Positions 26,973-36,675 of a stretch of 64,000 bases of DNA are shown here, piece by piece. Origin of the DNA: Roseitranquillus sp963776845 (lineage in GTDB: Bacteria; Pseudomonadota; Alphaproteobacteria; Rhodobacterales; Rhodobacteraceae); assembly GCA_963776845.1 (NCBI GenBank), contig CAVZOJ010000011.1, positions 124,001-188,000 of the forward strand, given 5' to 3'. The notes below the pieces were generated by a model, which made no database searches, was not told where the DNA came from, and saw only the letters and a list, made by a program, of their open reading frames with translations. Every line of letters starts with the position of its first letter. Within the stretch, counting starts at the first letter, position 1. The translations under genes and the position numbers were made by a program.

Positions 26973-29167
26973 TCAGAGGAAGCTCTGCGGGTCGATGTCG
27001 ATCGACATCCTCAATCCCGTCGGAAGCTTGATCTGCGCCGCCCACTCGCGAAGCGCCGCCTGCAGCGGTGCCGTCCGCGGCGCCTTGGCGAGCAGCCGCA
27101 CCCGATGCCGCCCGCGGACCCGGGCGATCGGCGCCGGCGCGGGACCCCAGAGTTCGGCGCCGACGCGGCGAAGCGGCGCATCGGCGCGTGCGAGTGCGTT
27201 GCCGACGTCGAAGACCTGCGCGATGTCGATCGAGCTCAGCACGATACCGGCCATCCGCCCGTAGGGCGGCATGCCGAGCGCCCTTCGCTCGGCCGCTTCC
27301 GCGCGCCAGAACGAGTCTTCCTCGCCCGAGACGATCGCCTTGATCACCGGGTGGTCCGGCTGCCACGTCTGCAGCAGCGCCTCCCCTTCGCGGTCGCTGC
27401 GGCCTGCACGTCCGGCGACCTGGCGCATTAGCTGGAAGGTTCGTTCCGCCGCGCGCAGGTCCGACCCCTGCAGGCCAAGATCGGCGTCGACCACGCCGAC
27501 GAGCGTCAGCAGCGGAAAGTTGTGCCCCTTCGCAACAAGCTGGGTTCCGATCACGATGTCGGCCTCACCCGCCGCGATTGCCTCGATCCGAGCCTTGAGC
27601 GCCCGCGCCGAGCCGAAGAGGTCCGACGACAGGACCGCGACGCGCGCCTCGCGGAACCGCTCCGCAACCTCCTCCGCGACCCGCTCGACACCGGGGCCGA
27701 CGGCCGCCAGCTTGCCTGCGACGCCGCACTCGGGGCAGACCTCGGGCACCGGTCGGCTGTCGCCGCACTGGTGGCAGACGAGGCGTCCGCGAAACCGGTG
27801 CTCGACCATCCGCGCATCGCACTGCCGGCAGCCGACCTGCTTGCCGCACGCCCGGCACAGTGTCACCGGCGCATAGCCTCGACGATTGAGGAACAGGAGA
27901 GACTGTTCGCCTGCCGCCAGCCGGCTCTCGATGGCGTCGACCAGCGGTGCGGACAGCCAGCGACCCGAAGGCAGCTTCTCGCGTCGCATGTCGATCGTCG
28001 CGATCCGCGGCATCGTCGCAGCGCCGGCGCGCTGCGGCAGGTCCAGCTTACCATACTTGCCGGCCTCGACATTGGCCCACGTCTCCAGCGACGGGGTGGC
28101 CGAGGCGAGGATCACGTGGGCGCCCTCGATCGAAGCGCGCAGGACGGCCATGTCGCGGGCGTTGTAAAGCACTCCATCCTCCTGCTTGTAGGAGGTGTCG
28201 TGCTCCTCGTCGACGACGACGAGACCGAGGTCGCGGAACGGCAGGAACAGCGCCGAACGCGCGCCGACGACAAGCTGCGAGCGGCCCTCGGCCGTCATGC
28301 GCCAGCAGCGCCGTCGCTCGGTCTGGGTGACGCCGGAATGCCACTCAGCCGGGCGCGCGCCGAACCGTCGTTCCACCCGCGTCAGGAACTCCGCCGTCAG
28401 GGCGATCTCCGGCAGCAGAACCAGCGCTTGCCTCCCCGCCCGCAGCGTCTCCGCCACCGCCTCGAGGTAGACCTCCGTCTTGCCCGACCCGGTGACGCCC
28501 TTGAGCAGCGTCGTGCCGTATCTGCCCTCGCGGATCGCGCCGCGCAGCGCGTCGGTCGCGTACTGCTGGTCGGGGTTCAGGGACAGGCCCTCGGCGTCGA
28601 GGTCGAGGTCTGGATAGCTGGTGTCGCGTGGCGCCTCGTCCTCGACGAGCGCGCCCTGCGCCACGAGGCCCTTGATGACGCCGCTTGATACGCCTGCCGC
28701 GGCAGAAAGCTCGCCCAGAGTAACGGGCGCGCCCCCGAATTCCTCGATGGCGGCCAGGGTGCGCCGCCGTGCGTCGGTCATCCGTTCGGGTTCGCCCGAG
28801 GCACGACGATAGATCCTTCGCGTGGCTCCGCCGCCGCCGAGGCTTGGCGTCCGCGTCGCGAGCCGCAGCATCGCCGGCATCGGCGTAAGGGTGTATTCGG
28901 CCGCGCGCTCGAGGAAGGCACGCATCTGCTCGCGCATCGGCACCGCGTCGAGCACCCGCGTCGCGGGGCGGACCTTCGACGCGTCGAAATCACCGCGGCC
29001 CGGTCCCCAGACCACGCCAAGCACGGCCCGAGGACCCAGAGGAACCTCGAGGAAGTCGCCCGGCGCGCAGCCACCGGCGGGAGCCTTGTAGTCCAGCGTC
29101 CGGTCGAGCGGCTGAGCCGTCAGGACCGCGACGAGGTCGCCCGGCTCGAATCGAACGGGCGAAGCAC
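26973..29167 (-). CDS. priA: Primosomal protein N' (PriA helicase), N-terminus uncertain
   Basis: PriA restarts stalled replication forks as a 3'-5' helicase. Seen are the Walker A motif GVTGSGKTEVYLEA, the DEAH-type VVVDEEHDTSYKQ, zinc-binding cysteines (CRACGKQVGCRQC; CHQCG; CPECG) and GTQLVAKGHNFP. The coding frame reads back cleanly to about 29159 (RFEPGDLVAVLTAQPLDRTL then DYKAP), which is family N-terminal sequence, but there is no ATG, GTG or TTG in that frame upstream before a stop near 29318. A GTG at 29165-29167 in another frame (LRPF) suggests a one-base indel near the start. The only in-frame start is internal, at GTG 29024. Confidence 0.85.
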
Positions 29168-29352
29168 CGTCGGAAGGTTTGAAGCAGGCCGCTGAGGAGA
29201 TCGGGGGACATCGGGGGCGAGGTACGACATTTCCGGACGTGACGCGAGCCGCTGATGCAGACGTGCCGCAGCTAGCTCGTGGGCGAACTTTTCTTGATGA
29301 CCGAATTGCACAAGCTCGTTAACGTCTCAAAAAAACGAACGGAGGCAGGCGG

Positions 29353-30033
29353 ATGAAGGACGGACTTGAAGCGATTAGGTTGCCGGAGGAGGTACGGGCG
29401 GAGCTGCTCGCGCGTCCCAATGCGGTGTTCGAGGACCGCGACGTTCTGCGTGCGCTTGTCGCCGCGAACAACTCCACACTGGGCGAGAACGTGGTCGACA
29501 TGCGCGGCGCGGCGATGCGGCGGCTGGAAGAACGGCTCGATCGGCTCGAGAACACGCACCAGAGCGTCGTCGCCGCGGCCTACGAGAACCTCGCCGGAAC
29601 CCGGCTAATCCATCGCGCCGTCCTCGCCATGCTGGCGGTGGAAGACGAGGACGACCTCTTGGCGTTGCTCGGCGGCCCACTGGCCGAAGCGCTGGGCGTC
29701 GACCGCGCCGTGCTCGTCCTCGAAGGCGGGCGGGATCCCGGGCATGGCGGCTTCCGGAGGGCGGAACCGGGGTGGATCGCACACTACCTCGCCCCCGGGT
29801 CCAAGGATACGCCGCGCCACGTCACTCTCCGCCCCGCCCGCGCCGGCATCTATGGCGCCGACTTCGACGGGTCCGAGGCGTGTCTGTCGCTGGACCTCGG
29901 CCCGACGCGGCTGCCGGCGCTGCTGGCGCTGGGCGTCGGCGATGCGCGGCACTACCAGCACGGGCAGGGCACCGATCTTATGGAATTCCTGGCGGCCGTC
30001 GCGGAGCGGGTCCTGGCCCGTCTCGTGCGCTGA
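29353..30033 (+). CDS. DUF484 family protein
   Basis: The 226-residue protein matches DUF484, a GAF-like domain family commonly encoded directly before the recombinase gene xerC. The N-terminal helix region has VAANNSTLGENVVDMRGAAM and RRLEERLDRLENTHQSVV; the C-terminal GAF-like part includes CLSLDLGPTRLPALLALG. The molecular function is unknown. The stop overlaps the xerC start by one base (TGATG), so the two are translationally coupled. It is divergent from priA across about 185 bases. Confidence 0.87.
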   Translation: MKDGLEAIRLPEEVRAELLARPNAVFEDRDVLRALVAANNSTLGENVVDMRGAAMRRLEERLDRLENTHQSVVAAAYENLAGTRLIHRAVLAMLAVEDEDDLLALLGGPLAEALGVDRAVLVLEGGRDPGHGGFRRAEPGWIAHYLAPGSKDTPRHVTLRPARAGIYGADFDGSEACLSLDLGPTRLPALLALGVGDARHYQHGQGTDLMEFLAAVAERVLARLVR

Positions 30034-30959
30034 TGTCGCCCGGCCTTCGCGACGCGCTCGACACCTGGCTGGCCCAGCTTCAAGCGATCGAGGGGGCCTC
30101 TCCGCGGACGGTCGGCGCGTATGCCGCCGACCTCCGCGGCTTTTTGACGTTCGTCACGCGCCACCACGGCGAAAGCCTCGGCCGCACGGCGCTGGCGCGC
30201 GTCACGATCACCGACATGCGCGCCTGGATGGCCCGTGAGCGGGGCCGCGGCCTCTCCGCACGCTCGCTGGCGCGCTCGCTTTCCGCGGTGAAGACCTTTG
30301 CCCGCTGGCTCGCCGAGCGCGACGGGTTCGATCCCACGGCGATTCTCTCGGCGCGCAGCCCGCGCTTCAAGCGAAAGTTGCCTCGGCCGCTCGCGCCCGA
30401 CGCCGCTCACGCGATGTTGGACGCACTCGAGGTACAGGCGCCCCTGCCGTGGGTTGCCGCTCGGGATCTTGCCGTCGTCACCCTGCTCTGGGGCTGCGGC
30501 CTCCGCATATCCGAAGCGCTCAGCCTTACCGGGGCCGACCACCCCTTGCCCGAGACCCTGCGGATCAAGGGAAAAGGCGGCCGCGAGCGCGTGATTCCGG
30601 TCTTGCCCGCTGCGCGTACCGCAGTCTCCGCCTACGCTGACATCTGCCCCTGGCCGCTGGCGACCGACACGCCGCTCTTCCGAGGTACGAGAGGCGGCAC
30701 GCTGTCGCCGCGGCTGGTGCAGCAGGCGATGGCGCGCGCTCGGATGGGCCTGGGGCTGCCGGCCACCGCCACTCCGCACGCCATGCGCCATTCCTTCGCG
30801 ACGCACCTTCTGAACGCCGGTGGAGACCTGCGCACGATCCAGGAACTGCTTGGCCATGCCTCGCTATCTACGACGCAGGTCTACACCGCCGTCGATGGGG
30901 CGCAACTCGTGGAAGTTTACCATGCGGCGCATCCGCGTGCGCGTGCATCCATCGGTTGA
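30033..30959 (+). CDS. xerC: Tyrosine recombinase XerC
   Basis: XerC with XerD resolves chromosome dimers at dif. The 308-residue protein has an N-terminal SAM-like core-binding domain (LDTWLAQLQAIEGASPRTVG) and a catalytic domain with the full set of residues: GLRISEAL (Arg), KGKGGRERVIP (Lys), HAMRHSFATHLL (His and Arg), and GHASLSTTQVYT (His and the nucleophile Tyr). The DUF484 neighbour and the start overlap support this as the chromosomal XerC rather than a phage or island integrase. Confidence 0.92.
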   Translation: MSPGLRDALDTWLAQLQAIEGASPRTVGAYAADLRGFLTFVTRHHGESLGRTALARVTITDMRAWMARERGRGLSARSLARSLSAVKTFARWLAERDGFDPTAILSARSPRFKRKLPRPLAPDAAHAMLDALEVQAPLPWVAARDLAVVTLLWGCGLRISEALSLTGADHPLPETLRIKGKGGRERVIPVLPAARTAVSAYADICPWPLATDTPLFRGTRGGTLSPRLVQQAMARARMGLGLPATATPHAMRHSFATHLLNAGGDLRTIQELLGHASLSTTQVYTAVDGAQLVEVYHAAHPRARASIG

Positions 30960-31000
30960 CCCAGTTTGCGCGCCGCGCCGGTTTCGTTCATGACGAAGTC

Positions 31001-31705
31001 ATGTCACCCCGCTTCGCCGCACTCTCAGTTCATCTGCTGACCGCCACCGGCGCCGTGTTCGCGATGCTCGCGATGCTTGCCGCGGTCGAGGAAGAGTGGA
31101 GCCTGATGTTCCTCTGGCTCGTCGTCTCCTTCGCGGTCGACGGCATCGATGGCCCGCTCGCGCGCAGGTTCGAGGTGCGTCGCAACGCGCCGCAACTCGA
31201 CGGCGAGTTGATGGACCTGATCATCGACTACCTGACCTACGTCTTCATCCCGGCCTACGCGCTCTTCAAGTCGCACCTGTTGCCGGGCTGGACGGGCTGG
31301 ATCGCGATCATCGTCATTACCTACGCCAGCGTAGTCTACTTCGCCGACACCCGGATGAAGACCAAGGATAACTCCTTCTCCGGCTTTCCCGGCTGCTGGA
31401 ACATGGTCGTGCTCGTCCTATTCGCCACCGAGCCGGGGTACTGGATCATCCTCGGCATGGTGGTCGTCCTCGCCGCCGCAATGTTCACCAACCTCAAGTT
31501 CGTCCATCCCGTCCGCACGGCACGCTGGCGAGTTGTGACGCTGCCGGTAGCGTTCGCCTGGACAGCGTTCGCGGCTTGGGCTGCCATGGTCGATTTCGCC
31601 ACCGGGAGCTGGGCGCACTGGGGGCTCGTCGTGACGTCTCTCTGGCTCGTGTCGGCCGGCATCCTGCAGCAGGTCCTGCCGGAACGGCGCAGCGCGGACG
31701 TCTGA
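31001..31705 (+). CDS. pcs: Phosphatidylcholine synthase
   Basis: Pcs condenses CDP-diacylglycerol with choline to make phosphatidylcholine and CMP in the inner membrane. The 234-residue protein has about seven to eight membrane helices and the Pcs form of the CDP-alcohol transferase motif: Asp50-Gly51, Ala54-Arg55, twelve residues, Gly68, Asp72 and Asp76. That twelve-residue spacing differs from the eight usual in other CDP-alcohol transferases and is what I know of rhizobial Pcs. YFADTRMKTKDNSFSGFPGC is also typical. ATG 31001 is preferred; a TTG at 30956 overlapping the xerC stop is possible. Confidence 0.88.
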   Translation: MSPRFAALSVHLLTATGAVFAMLAMLAAVEEEWSLMFLWLVVSFAVDGIDGPLARRFEVRRNAPQLDGELMDLIIDYLTYVFIPAYALFKSHLLPGWTGWIAIIVITYASVVYFADTRMKTKDNSFSGFPGCWNMVVLVLFATEPGYWIILGMVVVLAAAMFTNLKFVHPVRTARWRVVTLPVAFAWTAFAAWAAMVDFATGSWAHWGLVVTSLWLVSAGILQQVLPERRSADV

Positions 31706-31713
31706 ACTCGGCG

Positions 31714-32118
31714 CTATTCGGCTCGGGCGATGATGGACGGCGACTCTTCTCCTTCAGCGGACAAGAGGAGCGCGCCCGTCTCGTCGACTTCGTAGCGGTT
31801 CACCGATGAAAGCGCATCGAGGAACCGCTGCTCCTGCGTCATCAGCGCCTCCGGGCACATGCGGCGCGTCGCGGCGATCGGGCCGATGGACAGTCCGTCA
31901 TCCATGGCGAGCGTCGCCGTGTAGCGGTTGCACCCTGCGGAACCCGCGATCCGTCCCGGTTCATCGAACTCGAGCGTCATCCTGGAGGCGTCGATGATGC
32001 CCCGCCTGGCGATATCCTCGACGACCCAGGTGCCGGTCAGGCGCTCCTGGGAGAGCGCCGGCGGCACGGCGGCTGCGAGAAAGATGCCGGCGGCGAGTGC
32101 TGGAGATCGAAAAACCAT
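31714..32118 (-). CDS. Secreted META-domain (HslJ-like) protein
   Basis: The 134-residue protein has a signal peptide (MVFRSPALAAGIFLAAAVPP, cleavage near ALS-QE) and one META/HslJ domain: LTGTWVVEDIARRGIIDAS, GSAGCNRYTATL and ATRRMCPEALMTQEQRFLDA. META-domain proteins are periplasmic or outer-membrane proteins linked to heat stress and antibiotic resistance; the role here is unknown. Start 32118 has GGGGAAGA upstream; ATG 32148 would add a basic leader. Its stop is 8 bases from the convergent pcs stop. Confidence 0.8.
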   Translation of the reverse strand: MVFRSPALAAGIFLAAAVPPALSQERLTGTWVVEDIARRGIIDASRMTLEFDEPGRIAGSAGCNRYTATLAMDDGLSIGPIAATRRMCPEALMTQEQRFLDALSSVNRYEVDETGALLLSAEGEESPSIIARAE

Positions 32119-32260
32119 TGCTCGTCTTCCCCGCAGTGCGACCTTCATGGCGAACTTCGTCGCCAGGACCCGAACCGTCAAGCGAGGGAGAGACGGATCG
32201 GCCCACGCGACGCATCAACGCGAACCGAAGCCGAGCGCCAGCAGCATCGCGGCGATCTCC

Positions 32261-35190
32261 TCATCCGAGGGCGGCATCGCATCGTCCGCAGACGCCCGGA
32301 TGCCCGTGGTGCCCGACGTCTGGAAGAATCTTCCAGCAACGCTGGCACTTCTCGCCATCAGCTCGTTCGAACAGGACGCCGACGTCCGGAACCTCGGGCA
32401 GGCGGAAAGCTTCCGACGGCGACGGATCGCCCGACAGCGTCAAGGCCGACGTGATGCAGACATCCTCGAACGCGACGGACTTCAACGCATCCAACGTCTC
32501 CGCGTCCTCCACGTGCACCACGGGTGCGGCCTCCAGCGAGGCTCCGATCGTCTTCTCCCGCCGCTGGATCTCCAACGCCGCGGTGACCACGCGACGCACG
32601 GCTCGGATGCGGGCCCACTTTGCCGCCAGCAAGTCGTCCGCCAACCGTCCGGCGTATCCGGGAAGTCGACGAGGTGGATGGAGCTCTCGTCGCCTGGATA
32701 TCGCTCCAGCCACACCTCCTCCATCGTGAAGACGAGGATCGGCGCAAGCCAGGTCGTCAGCCGGTGGAAAAGCAGGTCGAGCACGGTGCGGGCGGCCCGG
32801 CGGCGCGGCGCGTCGGCCGGGTCGCAGTAGAGCGCGTCCTTGCGGATGTCGAAGTAGAACGCCGAGAGCTCGACCGTCGCGAACTCGAACACCGCGCGCC
32901 AGACGCCCTGGAAGTCGTAGGCGGCGTAGCCGCGGCGGACCTGCGCATCGAGTTCCGCCAGGCGGTGAAGCACCCAGCGCTCGAGCTCCGGCATCTCCTC
33001 CGGCGCGATCCGCTCGGCCTCGTCCCAGCCGGCGAGGTTGCCGAGCAGGAAGCGCATGGTGTTGCGCAGGCGCCGGTAGCTGTCGGCGGTCCCTTTCAGG
33101 ATCTCGTCGCCGATGCGCTGGTCGGCGGTGTAGTCCGACTGCGCCGTCCAGAGCCGCAGGATGTCGGCGCCGTACTGCTTGACCACCTGCTCGGGCAGGA
33201 TGGTGTTGCCGAGCGACTTCGACATCTTCAGGCCCTTCTCGTCGAGCGTGAAGCCGTGGGTCAGGACGCCCTTGTAGGGCGCCCGCCCCTTGGTGCCGCA
33301 GGCCTGCAGAAGCGAGGACTGGAACCATCCTCGATGCTGGTCCGTGCCCTCGAGGTAGAGGTCGGCGATGCCGTCCGCCGCCCCGTCCTCCCGGTCGCGC
33401 AGGACGAAGGCATGGGTCGAGCCGCTGTCGAACCAGACGTCGAGGATGTCGGACACCTTCTCCCACTCCGCCGGATCGTGGTCGGGGCGCAGGAACCGCT
33501 CGGCCGCGTCGTCGCGGAACCAGGCGTCGGCGCCCTCGGCCTCGAACGCCTCGGCAATGCGGGCGTTGACGCGCTCGTCGCGGAGCAGGAAGTCGGCGTC
33601 GCCGGGCTTGGCGCCCTTGCGGACGAAGCAGGTCAGCGGTACGCCCCAGGCCCGCTGGCGGCTCAACACCCAGTCGGGACGGTTCTCGACCATCGAGTGC
33701 AGCCGGTTCCGCCCGGTCCTCGGCGTCCACGTCACCAGCTTGTCGATGGAGGTCAGCGCGCGCTGCCGGATGGTCTCGCCATACTGGTCCTGGCCGTCGC
33801 CGACGGGACGGTCGATCGCGGCGAACCATTGCGGCGTGTTGCGGAAGATCACGGGCGCCTTCGACCGCCAGCTGTGCGGGTAGGAGTGCTTGATCTTGCC
33901 GCGCGCGAGCAGGCCGCCGGCCTCGACCAGCTTGTCGATGACGGCCTTGTTGGCGTCCCCCTCCTTGCCGTTATCCTTGAGGATGCGCTTGCCGCCGAAG
34001 AAGGGCAGGTCCGGGCGGAAGCTGCCATCCTCGACGACGTTGTGCGTGATCACCTCGGCCAGCATCCCGGCGTCGCGGTAGAGTTCGTATTCCTCCATCC
34101 CATGCGACGGCGCGCAGTGGACGAAGCCGGTCCCCTCCTCGTCGGTGACGAACGGAGCCGTGCGGAAGTCGCGGGGGGTGTCCCACTCGCCTTCGGAGCC
34201 TTCGGTGCCGGCGAGCGGGTGGGCAAGCTTCAATCCGGCGAGATCGGCGGCCGCCACGTCTCGCACGCGCCGATACTGCCCCTCATCGAGCCGAGCCCGT
34301 GTCATCACGTCGGCAGCGAGCGCGTCGGCGAGGAGGTAGCGGTCACCAACGGCGGCCCAGCATTCCTCCGGCGTCCCGGTGACCTCGTAGAGGCCATAGG
34401 AGATGTCCTGCCCGTAGACGATCCCGCGATTGGACGGCAGCGTCCACGGCGTCGTGGTCCAGATGACGACGCTGGCGCCGGCAAGGTCGCTGCTGCCTCC
34501 TCCGTCCGGATCGACAACTCGGAACTTCACCCAGACGGTGAAGCTCTCCTTGTCGTGGTACTCGACCTCCGCCTCGGCGAGGGCGGTCTTCTCGACCGGC
34601 GACCACATGACCGGCTTCGAGCCCTGGTAGAGCGTGCCCGTCATGAGGAACTTCATGAACTCCTCGGCGATCACCCGCTCGGCATGGAAGTCCATCGTCA
34701 GGTAGGGCCGGTCCCAGGCGCCGGTGACGCCAAGGCGCTTGAACTCCTGCCGCTGGACGTCGATCCAGCCATCGGCAAAGCGGCGGCATTCCTGGCGGAA
34801 GTCGACGACGTCGACCTTGTCCTTGTCGAGGCCCTTAGCGCGGTACTGCTCCTCGATCTTCCACTCGATCGGCAGGCCGTGGCAGTCCCAGCCGGGCACG
34901 TAGCGGGCGTCGCGGCCCATCATCTGCTGCGAGCGCACGACCATGTCCTTGAGGATCTTGTTCAGCGCGTGGCCGATATGGAGATGCCCGTTCGCGTAGG
35001 GCGGTCCGTCATGCAGGATGAAGGGCTCGCGCCCCGTCTGCTTGCGGAGGCTGTCGTAGATGGCCAGCCGTTCCCACCGCTCGAGCCACCCAGGCTCCCG
35101 TGTGGGCAGGCCGGCCCGCATCGGAAATTCGGTCTGCGGCAGGAAAAGGCTATCGCGGTAGTCCGGCGTCAGCGTCGTGTCGGCGCACAT
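32261..35190 (-). CDS. ileS: Isoleucyl-tRNA synthetase, with reading-frame break
   Basis: IleS charges tRNA-Ile. The 976-residue product contains the HIGH motif (NGHLHIGHALNK), the editing domain (VIWTTTPWTLPSNRG), KMSKS (GLKMSKSLGNTI) and the C-terminal zinc-binding region (EKCQRCWKILP and CGRCDAAL). The first 850 or so residues and the C-terminal part are in different frames, joined near 32641 where PDTPDGWR passes into ADDLLAAKWARIR; one base appears missing. Since ileS is essential, an assembly or sequence error is the natural reading. The start at 35190 (MCADTTLTPDYRDSLFLPQT) is standard for the family. Confidence 0.93.
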
Positions 35191-35439
35191 CTCTAGCGTC
35201 CTCGGGTCGGTCGGATCTCAGGGTGTGGTCGGCGCGGATGCCTCCATGCGCCTCGTCCCGGCGGCTCGGGTCAGAGCGCCGGGCCGGTAATTCGAATGCC
35301 GATCGAGACCACGGTCCACATGCCGCCGGCTTATAGGTGGACGCGTCGGTGCAGTCCAGCGGGTCGGCCCGCCGATGAGGGCTGCCGCTTCTTTGCCCCA
35401 ATCGCCTTCGGCTGCGAAGGTCTGGGGCACCGCCATAGT

Positions 35440-35470
35440 GGGGCTGGAGGGCCGTCTGCCCTCCAGCCCC
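35440..35470 (-). terminator. Strong hairpin, probable terminator
   Basis: GGGGCTGGAGGG (35440-35451) pairs perfectly with CCCTCCAGCCCC (35459-35470) around a 7-base loop, a 12-bp stem only 8 bases downstream of the minus-strand VPLPA-CTERM gene stop. A second small hairpin, CCTTCG-GCTG-CGAAGG (35405-35420), lies further down. There is no T-run. The rest of 35191-35439 shows no gene and should carry the ileS promoter. Confidence 0.6.
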
Positions 35471-35478
35471 GCCGGAAG

Positions 35479-36165
35479 TCAGGCCTGGCGCCGACGCCCT
35501 AACCCGGCGAGCCCTCCGACGCCGGCAAGCAGCAGCCAGCCTGCTGCCGGCAGCGGCACCGGGGCGAGTTCGCCCGCCGCGACAGGCAGGAATCCCTTGT
35601 ATCCTGCCGTGCCGTCAGCCTCCTCCACGGCGCGGCCGGCGTCGAAGCCAACGGCACCCAGGACGCCGCCATGAAGCACGATTTCGCGGAACGCGAGCGG
35701 AAAGAGGTCTCCGGCCGCAAAGCCGGTGTTGAACATCGCCGTGGTCAAGTCGTACGTGCGGCTGAACGACAGGACGCCGTCATCGCCGACGAGCGGGAAC
35801 ATCCCGTCTGTGTCGAAGAGAGGCAGGATCACCGGTCCGTAGGCCGGCACGCCGTCGAGGAGCTCGATGACCCCGTCGCCGTCGCCGCGCGCATCGTCGG
35901 CCAGGGTCGGCGTTCGGGAATCGCCGCCCGTCACACCGTGGATGTGTTGCGCGTGGCGCTGGTTCGGAGCAAGGCCCTTCGCCTCGATCGAGACGGTTAG
36001 CGTGTCCTTGCCGTTTCGTGTCACCTCGGCAAAGCCGGAAACGTCGAGAAACGAGCCGTCGACGCCTGCGTTGAGCGGGGAGAGCGTCGCCTTGAAGGTC
36101 GCGGCATTCGCCCCGCCTGCGATGAGTGCCAGGGCAACAATCGCCATCGTCGTTGTCTTGCGCAT
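35479..36165 (-). CDS. Secreted VPLPA-CTERM protein with CHRD-like domain
   Basis: The 228-residue precursor has a signal peptide (MRKTTTMAIVALALIAGGAN, then A-ATF) and ends in the VPLPA-CTERM tail: PVPLPAAGWLLLAGVGGLAG followed by RRR. The body looks like a CHRD-type domain (ATFKATLSPLNAG, NQRHAQHIHG, GVIELLDGVPAYGPVILPLF), a fold found in secreted and chordin-like proteins. An exosortase should cleave the tail. Start 36165 is supported by AAGGA at good spacing. It is followed closely by a 12-bp hairpin. Function is unknown; likely a surface or matrix protein. Confidence 0.82.
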   Translation of the reverse strand: MRKTTTMAIVALALIAGGANAATFKATLSPLNAGVDGSFLDVSGFAEVTRNGKDTLTVSIEAKGLAPNQRHAQHIHGVTGGDSRTPTLADDARGDGDGVIELLDGVPAYGPVILPLFDTDGMFPLVGDDGVLSFSRTYDLTTAMFNTGFAAGDLFPLAFREIVLHGGVLGAVGFDAGRAVEEADGTAGYKGFLPVAAGELAPVPLPAAGWLLLAGVGGLAGLGRRRQA

Positions 36166-36220
36166 TGGTCTGTCCTTCCTGCCCGGCTGCGCGGGCGTGT
36201 GGTTTCTCCAATGCGCAGAG

Positions 36221-36644
36221 TCACGGTGGCCACGGCCGAAGAGTTTCACGGCCGCCGCACACGGCAGCGTGATGCCAGAGACCGTCCACCCACTCCCATA
36301 CCTTGGAGATCACCACGAAGCCCACACCGACCGAGGACGCGACGCGCTTGACCGAGTCGGACGGGCGCCGAGGTCTCGAAGGGATGCACTATCGCCTCGC
36401 CGGTCTTGACGAACCCCTTCTCGCAATTGCTCATCTCCGAAACCGGGACCTTGGGTCCGGCACCGTCCTCGACGTCGATGAACTCCTCCAGCGGATCGCC
36501 CGACCGCGCGATGTACTGGCCGGCCGAACAGGTTCGCTTCGTGCCGATCTGACGGATCCGCGCCACGTGCAAGTCCGCCAGGGGCGTCCGCTGCATCTGC
36601 GCCAGATCCTGTGCGAGCGAGTGCTCCCAGCCTCCGTATGCCAC
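36221..36644 (-). CDS. Unrecognised protein, probably frameshifted
   Basis: The first frame, from 36644, reads plausibly (MAYGGWEHSLAQDLAQMQRT, RIRQIGTKRTCSAGQYIARS, EEFIDVEDGAG). The stretch GTKRTCSAGQYIARSGDP resembles the N-terminal strand of cyclic-nucleotide-binding domains, but not strongly. Near 36360 the frame seems to shift to SVKRVASSVGVGFVVISKVW and EWVDGLWHHA, ending at TGA 36221. Together about 140 residues. I do not recognise the family. Placed between a VPLPA-CTERM gene and the ycjF operon on the same strand. Confidence 0.4.
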
Positions 36645-36675
36645 GCATGCTATCCAGCCACGCGAAGGGGGCCGG

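Noticed and set aside
30033..30959. Tyrosine recombinase as a sign of an integrated element
   Set aside because: The DUF484 partner, start overlap and full XerC motif set mark it as the housekeeping XerC; there is no tRNA, attachment repeat or phage gene nearby.
32215..32277. Twenty-codon open frame (MPPSDEEIAAMLLALGFGSR) overlapping the end of ileS
   Set aside because: Reads smoothly but is too short, has no ribosome site of note and lies mostly past a proper ileS stop; no family is known to me.
32620..35196. Very long open frame (over 850 codons) on the plus strand opposite ileS
   Set aside because: It mirrors ileS codon by codon, has no motif and lacks a ribosome site; in GC-rich DNA the antisense of a real gene often stays open. 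The same holds for long plus-strand frames opposite glgP, mcd, pgm and fthC-mgtE.
35281..35340. Possible tRNA because of an ATTCGAAT stretch near 35290
   Set aside because: No cloverleaf can be folded around it and no acceptor stem pairing is present.
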